Shown here one piece after another: positions 9,391-17,878 of a stretch of 50,493 nucleotides of DNA. The notes under the pieces were generated by a model. It searched no databases and was not told where the DNA came from. It was given only the letters and a program-made list of their open reading frames with translations. The first letter of the stretch is position 1. Every line of letters starts with the position of its first letter. The translations under genes were made by a program, and so were the position numbers. Source of the stretch: Pseudomonadota bacterium. Lineage in GTDB: Bacteria > Pseudomonadota > Gammaproteobacteria > Burkholderiales > SG8-39. Location: positions 1 to 50,493 of the forward strand of contig JAJZPQ010000025.1 in assembly GCA_021811085.1 (NCBI GenBank), in the 5' to 3' direction.

Positions 9391-10622
9391 ACGTGAACGC
9401 AGGCGCGACCCGGAACAGCGGCTTCAAGGCCGACTACGAGCGCATTTTCGTCGAACCCTGGTCGCCCTACGTCGGCGCCATCCTGCTGGTGATGGTCATA
9501 CTCGCCCTGATGATCAGCGGCCTGTTCTGGGGCGTGTTCGGCGGCCTCAAACTATGGGGCGACTGGCTCAACAGCGCGATCGGCCTGGGCGAGATGCTGA
9601 AAATCAGGACCGAACTCGACAGCCCGCTGATGCACCGCATGTCGCTGATGAACATTACCCTGCTGACAGGGGCGTTCTCCGCGGCGCTGATGTCGCGCCA
9701 ATTCCGCATCAGCGGCGCACCCAAGCTCGAATACGTCTGGGGCGCGCTCGGCGGCATCCTGATGGGCATAGGCGCCACGCTGGCCGGCGGCTGCACCACC
9801 GGAGGTTTCTTCACGCCGGCGCTGCATTCCTCGCCGGCCGGCTGGATGATGGCGCTGGGCCTCATGGGCGGCGCCGTGATCGGGCTGAAGCTCTTGCTCT
9901 GGACGCTGGAAAACATCAGTTGGGGCATGCAGGCTCCGGCTTCGGGCGGGTCGTCGTCGCGCGGCCTCTATCCGCTGTTCGGCATCCTCATCGCAGCGGC
10001 CATCGTCGCCTGGACCCTCATTTGGGCGTACGCCGCAGACGCCAAACTCGCAGGCCGCGCAATCATCGTGATCGCCGGCTTTGCCATGGGCTTCATCCTG
10101 CACCGATCGCGCCTGTGCTTCGCGCGCGGTTTCCGCGAACCGTTCATGACCGCCGAGGGCGACATGACCAAGGCGCTGCTCCTGGCGCTCGCCATTGCCA
10201 TCCCGCTGGCCGCGCTGCTGTTCCAGAAGAAAGTGATCGATCCGTATATCGCCATTCCGCCGACGTTCTGGCTGGGCTCGCTTCTGGGCGGTGTGATTTT
10301 CGGCATAGGCATGATTTTCGCCGGCGGCTGCGCCTCGGGCTCCATGTGGCGCGCGGCCGAGGGAAATCTCAAACTCTGGGTGGCGCTGTTCTTTTTCGCC
10401 TGGGGCGGATCAACGTTCTCCGGCCTCATGCATCGCTGGGACATCATGACCGTCGATGTGAACCTCGACGGCCTCGAGTTCACCAAAGTGGGCATCCAGG
10501 CCTATCTGCCCGACCTGCTGGGCGGTTGGCCCTGGGCCCTGCTGGCGGCGTTCGGCATTCTGCTGCTCTGGTACATCCTGGTCCGCTACAACGAATCGAC
10601 CGAGAAATTCACCGTTTTGTAA
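9381..10622 (+). CDS. YeeE/YedE (TsuA-like) sulfur-compound transporter
   Basis: A 413-residue polytopic membrane protein with about ten hydrophobic helices, made of two homologous halves. The half-repeats carry the Cys-bearing loops AGGCTTGGFF and AGGCASGS, and a central RSRLCFARGF motif, all diagnostic of the sulfur-transport family. Characterised members import thiosulfate. The GTG at 9381 overlaps the preceding gene; a GTG at 9393 is also possible. The association with a rhodanese is common for this family and suggests movement of thiosulfate or a persulfide-type sulfur. Confidence 0.87.
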   Translation: MQLDVNAGATRNSGFKADYERIFVEPWSPYVGAILLVMVILALMISGLFWGVFGGLKLWGDWLNSAIGLGEMLKIRTELDSPLMHRMSLMNITLLTGAFSAALMSRQFRISGAPKLEYVWGALGGILMGIGATLAGGCTTGGFFTPALHSSPAGWMMALGLMGGAVIGLKLLLWTLENISWGMQAPASGGSSSRGLYPLFGILIAAAIVAWTLIWAYAADAKLAGRAIIVIAGFAMGFILHRSRLCFARGFREPFMTAEGDMTKALLLALAIAIPLAALLFQKKVIDPYIAIPPTFWLGSLLGGVIFGIGMIFAGGCASGSMWRAAEGNLKLWVALFFFAWGGSTFSGLMHRWDIMTVDVNLDGLEFTKVGIQAYLPDLLGGWPWALLAAFGILLLWYILVRYNESTEKFTVL

Positions 10623-10655
10623 ACCCTCATTTCATTGACCTTTAAGGAGATCATC

Positions 10656-11813
10656 ATGCGTACGCAGCTGAAACGCCTTGGGATCGCGCTGATGCTGGCT
10701 CTGCCCGCCGCGCTACCGGCTGCCATCTGGGCCACTCCGGCGCAGGCGCAGGCGGCAAGCCTGCAGGCGGCGCAAGCCAATTATTACAAGAACCTGGTCG
10801 ACTTCGATTTCGTCAAGCAGTGGGTCGCGATCCCGCCCAAAAAAGGCGTGATGCTGATCGACGCGCGGCCCGCCGCACGCAAATACAATCCCGGCCACAT
10901 CTTTGGCGCCGTCAACATTCCGGACGACAAGTTCGAGCAGATGAAAGACCAGTTGCCGCAGGACAAAAGCACGCTACTGATCTTTTACTGCGAAGGTCCC
11001 GAGTGCCCGCTCAGTCACAGTTCGGCCAGAAAGGCCGAAGCGCTCGGCTACACCAATATCAGGGTGTACACGAACGGCTATCCCGAGTGGCTCGCCAAGG
11101 GTGAAATCGGTGCAGTCTCGGGTGCCTACATCAAGAAGCTGATCGACGATAAAGCTAGTTACGTGCTGGTCGATTCGCGGCCCAAGCGGGTGGTGGACAA
11201 GGACGGCATGATCCCCACGGCGGTGCACATTTCCGACAGCGAGTTCGACAAGCACACCGACAAGCTGCCGGCAGACAAGGCGACCGAATTGATATTCTAT
11301 TGCAACGGTCTTGAATGTCCGCTCAGTCCGAACTCGGCCGCGAAAGCCCGCAAACTCGGCTACACCAACGTCAAGAGCTACGATCTGGGCCATCCGGACT
11401 GGATCAGGCTCTACGGCGCGCCCAAAGCCGCCGCTGCGCCTGAGGCCGCGGGCGGCGCAGCGAAGGCGAGCGTCAAAGTCGAGACCGGCAAGGAGAAGGG
11501 CTCGATTTCGGCGGCATGGTTCGAGCGCATCATGAAAGAGAACCCGGGCGCGTTGCTGGTCGTCGATGTCCGCGACTCGAAGGAGTACGCTGCAGGCACG
11601 ATCAAGGGAGCGCTCAATATTCCGCTGGCCGAGCTGGCGCAGAAAATCGGCACTCTGCCCGCGGACAAGGCGATCGTGTTCATCTGCTCCACCGGCGCGC
11701 GCTCCGGCGAGGCCTACGATACCGCCAAGCTGCTGCGCGCCGAATTGGACGCCTATTTTCTCGACGCCAAGGTGAGTTTCGCCGGAGACGGAAGCTTTAC
11801 GATCAAACTCTAG
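10656..11813 (+). CDS. Exported protein with three rhodanese domains
   Basis: A 385-residue periplasmic protein. A signal peptide (cleavage near residue 32, AQA) is followed by three rhodanese-like domains at about 45-150, 155-255 and 283-385. Each has an active-site Cys: C112 in FYCEGPECPLS, C216 in FYCNGLECPLS, and C344 in FICSTGARSG. The first two share an unusual loop with a second Cys four residues on; the third is a standard six-residue loop. Rhodaneses transfer sulfane sulfur, so this may carry persulfide sulfur in the periplasm. The start at 10656 has AAGGAG seven bases upstream. Confidence 0.87.
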   Translation: MRTQLKRLGIALMLALPAALPAAIWATPAQAQAASLQAAQANYYKNLVDFDFVKQWVAIPPKKGVMLIDARPAARKYNPGHIFGAVNIPDDKFEQMKDQLPQDKSTLLIFYCEGPECPLSHSSARKAEALGYTNIRVYTNGYPEWLAKGEIGAVSGAYIKKLIDDKASYVLVDSRPKRVVDKDGMIPTAVHISDSEFDKHTDKLPADKATELIFYCNGLECPLSPNSAAKARKLGYTNVKSYDLGHPDWIRLYGAPKAAAAPEAAGGAAKASVKVETGKEKGSISAAWFERIMKENPGALLVVDVRDSKEYAAGTIKGALNIPLAELAQKIGTLPADKAIVFICSTGARSGEAYDTAKLLRAELDAYFLDAKVSFAGDGSFTIKL

Positions 11814-12069
11814 CGCGGAGCACCTTCCGCGCGAGCCGCGGCTAGGCCAGCGGCGCGCGCTATTCTCGTTTCCTCGCTTCACGCGAGCGGCAAGAGATCC
11901 ACCCTCATGCCGCTCGCGCAGCGCCCGCGCCCACCCGGCTCCGGCTGCGCCCCGCAATAACAGTCTACCCAATCCGATTTTGTACGCCGCGGCATCAAAA
12001 AAGCCGGCTTGATACACTACGCTACAAATTCGCTGCACCGGGCGCAGACAGGCGGTTATAAAAGAGAAT

Positions 12070-12792
12070 ATGGACAGCACGGACCACATCCTGGTAGTTG
12101 ATGACGACGCGGAGATACGCAGCCTGCTCGGCGAATACCTGCGCAAGAACGGCTACCAAGTCGCCTTGGTCGGCGATGGCAAGGGCATGTGGGCGGCGCT
12201 CGCGCGCGGCAAGGTCGACCTGATCGTGCTCGATCTGATGCTGCCGGGCGAGGACGGCCTGACCCTGTGCCGCAAGCTGCGTTCCGAGTCGGACACTCCG
12301 GTCATCATGCTCACCGCCCGCGGCGAGGAAACCGACCGCATCGTCGGCCTCGAGATGGGGGCGGACGACTATCTGGCAAAGCCGTTCAGCCCACGCGAAC
12401 TGCTCGCGCGCATCAAAAGTGTGCTGCGGCGCACGCGCAGCCTGCCGCGGAACCTGCGCGCCGACGAGGCGCGCGCAATCAACTTCGCCGGCTGGCACCT
12501 GGACGCCGTGGCGCGGCACCTGGTGTCCCCCGCCGGGGTGGTCACCTCGCTCAGCGGCAACGAACACCAACTGCTGCGGATTTTCTTGAGCCATCCCAAT
12601 CACGTGCTCACGCGCGATCAGCTCATGCTGCTCGCCAAGGGTCACGAAGCCGACCCACTCGATCGCAGCATCGACATCCAGGTCAGCCGCCTGCGCCACC
12701 GCCTCGGCGACGATCCAGCCGATCCGCAGATCATCAAGACGGTACGCGGCGAGGGCTATGTTCTCGCGGTACCGGTCGAAGTGGAGCGCTAG
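12070..12792 (+). CDS. OmpR-family response regulator
   Basis: A 240-residue regulator. The receiver domain (about 7-120) has the acidic pocket VVDDD and the phosphoacceptor Asp55 in LIVLDLMLPGEDG, with conserved LTARG and KPFSPREL. The C-terminal winged helix (about 145-240) ends RHRLGDDPADPQIIKTVRGEGY, the OmpR type. The stop TAG overlaps the GTG of the kinase by one base, so the two are translationally coupled. It lies 256 bases after the sulfur-redox operon on the same strand, which may be its target. Confidence 0.93.
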   Translation: MDSTDHILVVDDDAEIRSLLGEYLRKNGYQVALVGDGKGMWAALARGKVDLIVLDLMLPGEDGLTLCRKLRSESDTPVIMLTARGEETDRIVGLEMGADDYLAKPFSPRELLARIKSVLRRTRSLPRNLRADEARAINFAGWHLDAVARHLVSPAGVVTSLSGNEHQLLRIFLSHPNHVLTRDQLMLLAKGHEADPLDRSIDIQVSRLRHRLGDDPADPQIIKTVRGEGYVLAVPVEVER

Positions 12793-14228
12793 TGCGCCTC
12801 GTGCCACGCAGCCTGTTCGGCAGGCTGATCCTGATCCTGCTGAGCGGGTTGATCGTCGCCCAGCTCGCCACCGCATACATCAACCTGACCGAGCGCGACC
12901 AGCTGCTCTACCGCGCGGGCGGAATGCGACTCGCGCAGCAGATCTCGGACATCGTAAAACTGCTCGATTCGCTGCCCGCGCCAGAACGCCGCAAAGTCGT
13001 TGCGGTATTCAACGCGCCGCCGCTGGCGGTATCGCTGGACCGGTCGCGGATCACGGTGGGCGAAGGACACGCGGAGAGCGACTTTCAGCATTCGATGTTC
13101 ACTGCCATGTTGCGCTTTGCCCTCGGCGAGGATGCGCAGGTCAATGTGGTCAGGCTCGAGGACGCACCGGCGAGTTTCCGCCCAGGACCGCGCGGAGGCC
13201 CGCAGGAGACGCCGATGATGCCCATGATGCAGGGTTGGGGCCGCGGCACGGCGCGCGGCATGGGACCGGGTTTCTCCGCGGGAGGCACATTCTTTACTGT
13301 GCAGATTGCGCTGCACGACGGCACTTGGGTGACCTTCGATTCCTTCCTTTCGCCGCAGGCTACGGCAGTGCCGCTGCGGCTTGCGTTGACGCTGCTGATC
13401 TTGCTGGGTACCGTGATTGCGCTCTCGTTGATCGCGGTGCGCTGGGTGACGGGGCCGCTGTCGGCCCTGGCCACGGCGGCGGAAAAGCTGGGCGAGGACA
13501 TCAACCGCCCGCCTCTGCCGGAAACGGGACCGAGCGAAGCGCAGCGCGCTGCGCGCGCGTTCAACACCATGCAGCGGCGGCTGGCGCGTTTTATCGCGGA
13601 TCGCACCCGCATTTTCACCGCGATGTCGCACGATCTGAAGACGCCGATCACGCGACTGCGCCTGCGCGCGGAAATGCTCGAGGATGAGGCACTGCGGGCG
13701 AAGTTCGCCAGGGACCTGGAGGAGATGGAATCCATGGTCACGCAAACGCTGGATTTCATGCGCGACGCGAGCACCCAGGAAGCGGTGCAGCGCGTGGACA
13801 CGATGGCGCTGCTGGAGAGCCTGCAGACCGATTATCAGGACACCGGAGGCCGCGTCGAGATCGAAGGCAGCGTGGCGCTTCCCTACCCCGGCAGGCCGCT
13901 TGGTCTGCGCCGTTGCCTCACCAATCTCGTGGACAACGCAATCCGCTACGGCGGCCACGCCGCGGTCAAGGTCGAAGATACCTCGGATCGGTTGACCATC
14001 CGCGTGCTCGACGATGGCCCCGGCATTCCGGAAGCAGAGTTGGAACAAGCATTCGAGCCGTTTTTCAGAGGCGAGGCCTCGCGCAGCCGGGAGACCGGCG
14101 GCACCGGTCTCGGCCTGGGCATTGCGCGCAACATTGCACGCGCACATGGCGGCGACTTGGTATTGCGAAATCGCGCGGAAGGCGGGCTGGAGGCGACGCT
14201 GTCGCTGCCGCGCATCGCTGCCGCATAA
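12792..14228 (+). CDS. Sensor histidine kinase with Met-rich periplasmic region
   Basis: A 478-residue sensor. A first membrane helix (about 11-30), a periplasmic domain of about 165 residues, a second helix (about 195-217), HAMP, then HisKA with phosphoacceptor His280 in FTAMSHDLKTPITRL and HATPase with NLVDNAIRYGG, DDGPGIP and GTGLGLGIA. The GTG start overlaps the regulator stop. Residues 140-160 of the sensor domain contain PMMPMMQGWGRG followed by GMGPG, a Met- and Gly-rich stretch unusual for such kinases. Met clusters can bind Cu(I) or be oxidised, so metal or oxidant sensing is possible (inference). Confidence 0.9.
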   Translation: MRLVPRSLFGRLILILLSGLIVAQLATAYINLTERDQLLYRAGGMRLAQQISDIVKLLDSLPAPERRKVVAVFNAPPLAVSLDRSRITVGEGHAESDFQHSMFTAMLRFALGEDAQVNVVRLEDAPASFRPGPRGGPQETPMMPMMQGWGRGTARGMGPGFSAGGTFFTVQIALHDGTWVTFDSFLSPQATAVPLRLALTLLILLGTVIALSLIAVRWVTGPLSALATAAEKLGEDINRPPLPETGPSEAQRAARAFNTMQRRLARFIADRTRIFTAMSHDLKTPITRLRLRAEMLEDEALRAKFARDLEEMESMVTQTLDFMRDASTQEAVQRVDTMALLESLQTDYQDTGGRVEIEGSVALPYPGRPLGLRRCLTNLVDNAIRYGGHAAVKVEDTSDRLTIRVLDDGPGIPEAELEQAFEPFFRGEASRSRETGGTGLGLGIARNIARAHGGDLVLRNRAEGGLEATLSLPRIAAA

Positions 14229-14246
14229 CGCGATTCGAAAATTACG

Positions 14247-15077
14247 CTATTTGGCCGCTCTGCAAATCATTTCGGTCGGCGCGATCAGACCGGCGCTGAT
14301 GTCGCCGATCATGTTCTTGACCTTCTGTCCTGCGCTGGCACCCATGACGATGTGCAAGCCTAGCGGCCCCGGCCCCGCGGCCGCGCCCCGCGCGCGCATC
14401 TGCGCAAACACCTCCAGCGCGAAGTCGCGCCGGTCGCGCTCCTTGAGCACTTCGAAACCCGCGGCTTCGAGCCAGCGCCGATAGCTTGCGGCGTCGGCGA
14501 CAAAACTCGATTCCGGACCGCTGGCCCAGGGCACCGGAAACGATAGCTCCCCTGGGGCGAGGCGCATGATGTCGTAGATTCCAAACAAGCCCGACGGCGC
14601 CAGGACTCGGCGCACTTCGGCGAACAGCCTGGATTTGTCTTCGACGTTCATGCCAACATGGAACATGTAGGCGCCGTCGAAACTTTCCGGCTCAAACGGC
14701 AGCGCCAGCACGCTGCCTTGCTCGCAGGACACGCGCGCGTCGAGGCCGACCCGCGCCGCGAGCGCGTTGGCTACGTTGACGTATTCTTCGGACAAGTCGA
14801 TGCCAGTGACGCGGCAACCATGTTCGTGGGCGAAATAGCGCGCTGCGCCTCCCAGCCCACAGCCGACATCGAGCAGGCGCATTCCCGGCCGCGGGCCGAA
14901 TTCCTGCGCGAATGCAATCGTCGCCGGACGGCCGCCGACGTGAAACTCGTCCACCGGCGCGAGATCCTTCGGCGTAAGTCGATTCAGATCCTTGCCCGCC
15001 GCCGTGAGCGCATCCAGTATCGTTTCCTCCAGCGACCCGTGTGCGTAGTGCAATGCCACTGCCTGTTCGACTTCCAT
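14247..15077 (-). CDS. Class I SAM-dependent methyltransferase
   Basis: A 276-residue methyltransferase. Motif I is LLDVGCGLGGAARYF (near residue 70), followed by VTGIDLSEEYV and the LPFEPESFDGAYM motif of the UbiE/methyltransferase-11 group. The substrate is unknown; an N-terminal helical extension (HYAHGSLEETILDAL) is shared by small-molecule methyltransferases. It is convergent with the kinase gene and lies 4 bases from the amidotransferase gene upstream, with which it is probably cotranscribed. Confidence 0.83.
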   Translation of the reverse strand: MEVEQAVALHYAHGSLEETILDALTAAGKDLNRLTPKDLAPVDEFHVGGRPATIAFAQEFGPRPGMRLLDVGCGLGGAARYFAHEHGCRVTGIDLSEEYVNVANALAARVGLDARVSCEQGSVLALPFEPESFDGAYMFHVGMNVEDKSRLFAEVRRVLAPSGLFGIYDIMRLAPGELSFPVPWASGPESSFVADAASYRRWLEAAGFEVLKERDRRDFALEVFAQMRARGAAAGPGPLGLHIVMGASAGQKVKNMIGDISAGLIAPTEMICRAAK

Positions 15078-15081
15078 TGCG

Positions 15082-15888
15082 TCACCTCCCTAATTCTGCA
15101 ATTCGACCCCGCTGCGCGACGATCATTTCCCCCTCGCCCAATGCCACCCATCCTTCGGCCGTCAGCGGGACGCTCGCAACCAGGAGCACCTCCTGTTCGC
15201 CATGTTCGGAAGCGATGCGCAGGCCTTCTGCCGCCAGTCCGCCGCCCGCGGGGCAATGCCGCGAAAGCCGCCACATGCCCGGCGCGCGGATGCTGCCATC
15301 GTCCTGATGCCGCCGGTCGGCATGCGCGAACAGGGCGTCGCCGTCGCAATAGAGAAAATTCGCCGGCCCCAATTCGCGCAGCGCAGCGGCGAAGCGCGCA
15401 ACGATCTGCCGGCGCTCGCCGATCGGCGGCACACCTGCCCCGGACCACAGCGGCCGCAGCGTGTCGAGCAGCGCGCAAAACGCCTGTTCCGAGTCGGTTT
15501 CTCCGACCGGACGGAATCCCTCGGCGCGAAAGCGAGCGTCGGCTGCGATCCCCTTCAGGTCGCCGTTATGCGCGAAACAGTGCCAGGCCCCGCCCAGCTC
15601 GCGCGCGAACGGCTGGCAGTTGCGCATCGCAACCGGGCCCAGCGTGGCTTTGCGTATGTGACTGAGGACCAGAGAACTCGAAAATGGATGCGTCTGGATG
15701 AAACGCACGCAGGCGCTGGATGCAGCCGGATCCCTTTCCTTGACCAGCCGGATATCGCCTTCCTCATACCAGCCGATGCCCCAGCCGTCCTTGTGCGGCC
15801 CGCTCAATCCGCCGTGGCGCGAAAATTCCTCCAGCGACATGCTGACCGTCGTGGGGTGCCGCGCCGACATCGCAAAAAGCTCGCACAT
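15082..15888 (-). CDS. Class II glutamine amidotransferase (YafJ-like)
   Basis: A 268-residue protein of the Ntn-hydrolase glutamine amidotransferase fold. The start at 15888 puts Cys at position 2 (MCELFAMSARHP), the catalytic nucleophile exposed after Met removal; the frame upstream of it is unrelated. Family motifs GPHKDGWGIGWYEEG and SHIRKAT and FAHNGDL are present. There is no synthetase domain, as in the YafJ/EgtC-like group, so the acceptor substrate is not known. Confidence 0.85.
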   Translation of the reverse strand: MCELFAMSARHPTTVSMSLEEFSRHGGLSGPHKDGWGIGWYEEGDIRLVKERDPAASSACVRFIQTHPFSSSLVLSHIRKATLGPVAMRNCQPFARELGGAWHCFAHNGDLKGIAADARFRAEGFRPVGETDSEQAFCALLDTLRPLWSGAGVPPIGERRQIVARFAAALRELGPANFLYCDGDALFAHADRRHQDDGSIRAPGMWRLSRHCPAGGGLAAEGLRIASEHGEQEVLLVASVPLTAEGWVALGEGEMIVAQRGRIAELGR

Positions 15889-15947
15889 GCTTCGCTCCAG
15901 TCTGTCTGGTTCTGAACCGATGGTCTCTGGCCGGTCCGCGGAACCGC

Positions 15948-16214
15948 TCAACTGTAACGCGAGAGGATGTCCAGCGCCTGCTTGATTTCGGCAGGCGCGC
16001 CTGCCTTCGCGCTGAGGCGTGATTCAATCAGGCAGCCGACCAACGAGTGAAACGCCTTGTCCAGCGCACGCCTGGCCGCGGACAGCTGCTGCGCCACCGA
16101 TTCGCACGGCGCGTCCTCGTCGATCAATCGTTGCACGCCGCGGATTTGCCCCTCGATGCGCTTCAAGCGGAGGATAAGCGCCTTCTTGTCTTGCTCCAGG
16201 TGCAAATGGTTCAT
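15948..16214 (-). CDS. CsoR/FrmR-family (DUF156) regulator, intact copy
   Basis: An 88-residue all-helical repressor-type protein. The conserved KKALILRLKRIEGQIRGVQR helix and the Cys in EDAPCESVAQQLSA are clear. In CsoR and FrmR the first Cys is followed 25 residues later by a His; here that position is Leu, and instead His56 and Cys61 occur (KAFHSLVGCLIESRL). So the sensing site is not the canonical copper or formaldehyde site. A closely related copy lies at 17519-17878 (60 of the first 67 residues the same). An operator-like inverted repeat lies 64 bases upstream of the ATG. Confidence 0.85.
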   Translation of the reverse strand: MNHLHLEQDKKALILRLKRIEGQIRGVQRLIDEDAPCESVAQQLSAARRALDKAFHSLVGCLIESRLSAKAGAPAEIKQALDILSRYS

Positions 16215-16300
16215 CCGGATTCCTCTTTCAACGGATTTGCGTCACGGCCTTGAACAGCGTAGCTGTCGACACAATTCTATACTGGTGGTAGTACCAGTAC
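16018..16300 (-). repeat. Duplicated regulator-plus-operator segment, copy 1
   Basis: This segment covers the first two thirds of the regulator gene, its leader and its operator. It is closely similar to 17686-17963, with the same 64-base distance between ATG and operator. The similarity stops abruptly at the operator, where a topoisomerase IB remnant begins, so this copy looks like the inserted one. Confidence 0.85.
16278..16300. promoter_or_regulatory. Operator-like inverted repeat, copy 1
   Basis: The sequence TACTGG at 16280-16285, eight bases, then CCAGTA at 16294-16299 forms a perfect 6-bp inverted repeat around a G-rich centre (tggtagta). It matches the site at 17942-17963 at 19 of 22 positions and lies the same distance from its regulator gene. 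CsoR-family proteins bind such G-tract repeats (family knowledge). Confidence 0.68.
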
Positions 16301-16304
16301 GGCG

Positions 16305-16524
16305 AGTCTATGCTGCGGCGCCGGCCCTGTTCGTCGACGTACTGAAACAGTTCCGCGCCAGGCAGCTCCCTGCAACGCTTTGCGATTGCTGCAATGCGGC
16401 GATCGCATAGTCCGATTTTGTGCTCTTTTCCGCTTTTGCCGCGAAACCAGAATACGAGTTCGGCGCCGGAAATATTAACGTGCCGGTTGCGTAACGCAGT
16501 CAAGCCACAGGAGTGATTCGCCTT
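16305..16524 (-). pseudogene. DNA topoisomerase IB remnant
   Basis: The minus-strand frame reads KANHSCGLTALRNRHV, then FRGKSGKEHKIGLCDRR and LPGAELFQYVDEQGR, which match the central part of bacterial type IB topoisomerases in order. An in-frame TAG lies at 16528-16530 just upstream. Similarity ends near 16305, at the regulator's operator. The N-terminus and the catalytic Tyr domain are missing, so this is a dead fragment. An open frame of 91 codons survives (16228-16503) but its last third is leader sequence of the regulator. Confidence 0.75.
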
Positions 16525-16552
16525 GACCTATTTTTCCAAGGGGATTCCCTTT

Positions 16553-16650
16553 TCAGACGCATTTAAAGCGGTAGATGACAATGCCCGTGGCCGCGTCGCA
16601 GCTCATCTTGGCAAGCGCGAACGGTGGCCGGAGGATATTGGAACGAAGTC
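16553..16650 (-). pseudogene. IS91-type transposase remnant
   Basis: One minus-strand frame beginning at the tsdA-like stop codon reads ILRPPFALAKMSCD and then GIVIYRFK before a TGA at 16553-16555. This order (YxxRPPFxLxK followed by VxYRxK) is found in IS91-family Y2 transposases. Only about 33 codons remain. Together with the topoisomerase fragment it marks past recombination next to the thiosulfate dehydrogenase gene. Confidence 0.45.
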
Positions 16651-17470
16651 ATTTGTTCTTGCCCAAATGTTCTTCCAACACGAACTTCGGCCGGGGCTGG
16701 GCGTTGACGTAGGCCGCGATGTCCAGCGCGTCCTTGTTGCTCAGGTTGGGGTTGCCCAAGGGCATGGCGTTCTTGAGGTAGGTGGCCAGTTTGAGGTTTT
16801 GCGCCAAGCCCGCGCCGCCGTTGTAGGACTTGGATCCCCACACCGGCGGGAACTTGCCCACGCCCGCCCCATCGCTGCCGTGGCAACTGGCGCAGGTTGA
16901 AGCGTACAGAGCCTTGCCGTGTTCCACATCGGCGGTGGCCGGGTCAATCTTAAGAGACGGCTGCGAGTTGGGGCCGAACGGACCTTTCAGGCTCATCTTG
17001 ACGGGATAACCCTCCGACAGCCAGGTGATATAGGCGGCGATGGCCACCGAGACTTCGCTGCCGTTGGCGGGGCGCACCCCATTCATGCTGCGCATGAAGC
17101 AGTTGAGGTTGCGGTCTTCCAAGGTAATGACCTGTTTTTCCCGCGGCGTGTAGGTGGGGTAGACGGAGGCCGCCCCGAGGAAGCTCAGCGCCTTGGGGTT
17201 GGTGCCGCCGTCGAGATGGCAGGAGGTACAGGTGAGGCTGTTGCCCACGTATTGCCGGCTCAAGGGATGGGTGTTGGTGTTGTTGACGATGTCGCGCCCC
17301 AGCGCGACGATTTTGCCCAGCTCGCCCGGCGGCAGCTCGGTGGGGACCGGCACCGCCAGGGGCTTGACGGTTCGGTCCCCTTGCGCCGAAACGGCACCCG
17401 CGGCGACGACCATCAGCGCCAAACCAAACGCGCTTCCCAGTGCTGCTTTGATTATCGGATTTCTTTCCAT
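16649..17470 (-). CDS. Diheme cytochrome c, TsdA-like thiosulfate dehydrogenase
   Basis: A 273-residue periplasmic diheme protein. A signal peptide (cleavage near VSA-QGDR) precedes heme sites CTSCH (81-85) and CASCH (193-197). The block NTHPLSRQYVGNSLTC and the Cys in NLNCFMRSMNG (Cys124) match TsdA, where that Cys is the distal ligand of the catalytic heme; Met236 in NAMPLGNPNLS is a likely ligand of the second heme. TsdA interconverts thiosulfate and tetrathionate. The AAGGAGCC ribosome binding site fits the ATG at 17470. It sits alone between gene remnants, suggesting it came as cargo of a rearrangement. Confidence 0.82.
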   Translation of the reverse strand: MERNPIIKAALGSAFGLALMVVAAGAVSAQGDRTVKPLAVPVPTELPPGELGKIVALGRDIVNNTNTHPLSRQYVGNSLTCTSCHLDGGTNPKALSFLGAASVYPTYTPREKQVITLEDRNLNCFMRSMNGVRPANGSEVSVAIAAYITWLSEGYPVKMSLKGPFGPNSQPSLKIDPATADVEHGKALYASTCASCHGSDGAGVGKFPPVWGSKSYNGGAGLAQNLKLATYLKNAMPLGNPNLSNKDALDIAAYVNAQPRPKFVLEEHLGKNK

Positions 17471-17518
17471 TTCTGGCTCCTTGTCCCAGTTCCGTTGTGT
17501 TGATAAAAACCACGTGTT

Positions 17519-17878
17519 TTAGTTCGAGCAAACCTCTTTCGCTTTTGGCAGCGTCAACTTCGCCTCCAGCCCACCTTCGGGGCGTTGCGCCAGTCGGAGA
17601 GATCCACCGAAGCGCTCGGTGATGGCGCAAACGATGGAGTACCTGCGTGATCTCGCAGGCGCGTTTCCCGTCGCGCCGAGTCGCGATTCGATCAGACAGC
17701 CCGCCAGGGAATGAAACGCCTTGTCGAGGACACGCCTGGCCGCGGAGAACTGCTGCGCCACCGATTCGCACGGCGCGTCCTCATCGATCAATCGTCGCAC
17801 GCCGCGGATTTGCCCCTCGATGCGCTTGAGCCGCGGGATCAGCGCCTTCTTGTCTTGTTCCCGATGCAGATGGTACAT
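17519..17878 (-). CDS. CsoR-like regulator fused to a histidine-kinase tail
   Basis: A 119-residue chimera. Residues 1-67 match the regulator at 15948-16214 (seven differences) and keep Cys37, His56 and Cys61. The last 20 residues of that protein are replaced: from about residue 79 the sequence reads SIVCAITERFGGSLRLAQ then RPEGGLEAKLTLP, the end of a sensor-kinase ATPase domain. The fusion is in frame and has no stop at the joint. The start at 17878 has an upstream in-frame ATG at 17911 that reads leader. DNA-binding helices are retained, so it may still act on the operator at 17942; alternatively it is decaying. Confidence 0.68.
   Translation of the reverse strand: MYHLHREQDKKALIPRLKRIEGQIRGVRRLIDEDAPCESVAQQFSAARRVLDKAFHSLAGCLIESRLGATGNAPARSRRYSIVCAITERFGGSLRLAQRPEGGLEAKLTLPKAKEVCSN

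Noticed and set aside
11813-11832. Hairpin after the rhodanese gene (7-bp stem).
   Set aside because: No T run follows, so a terminator cannot be claimed.
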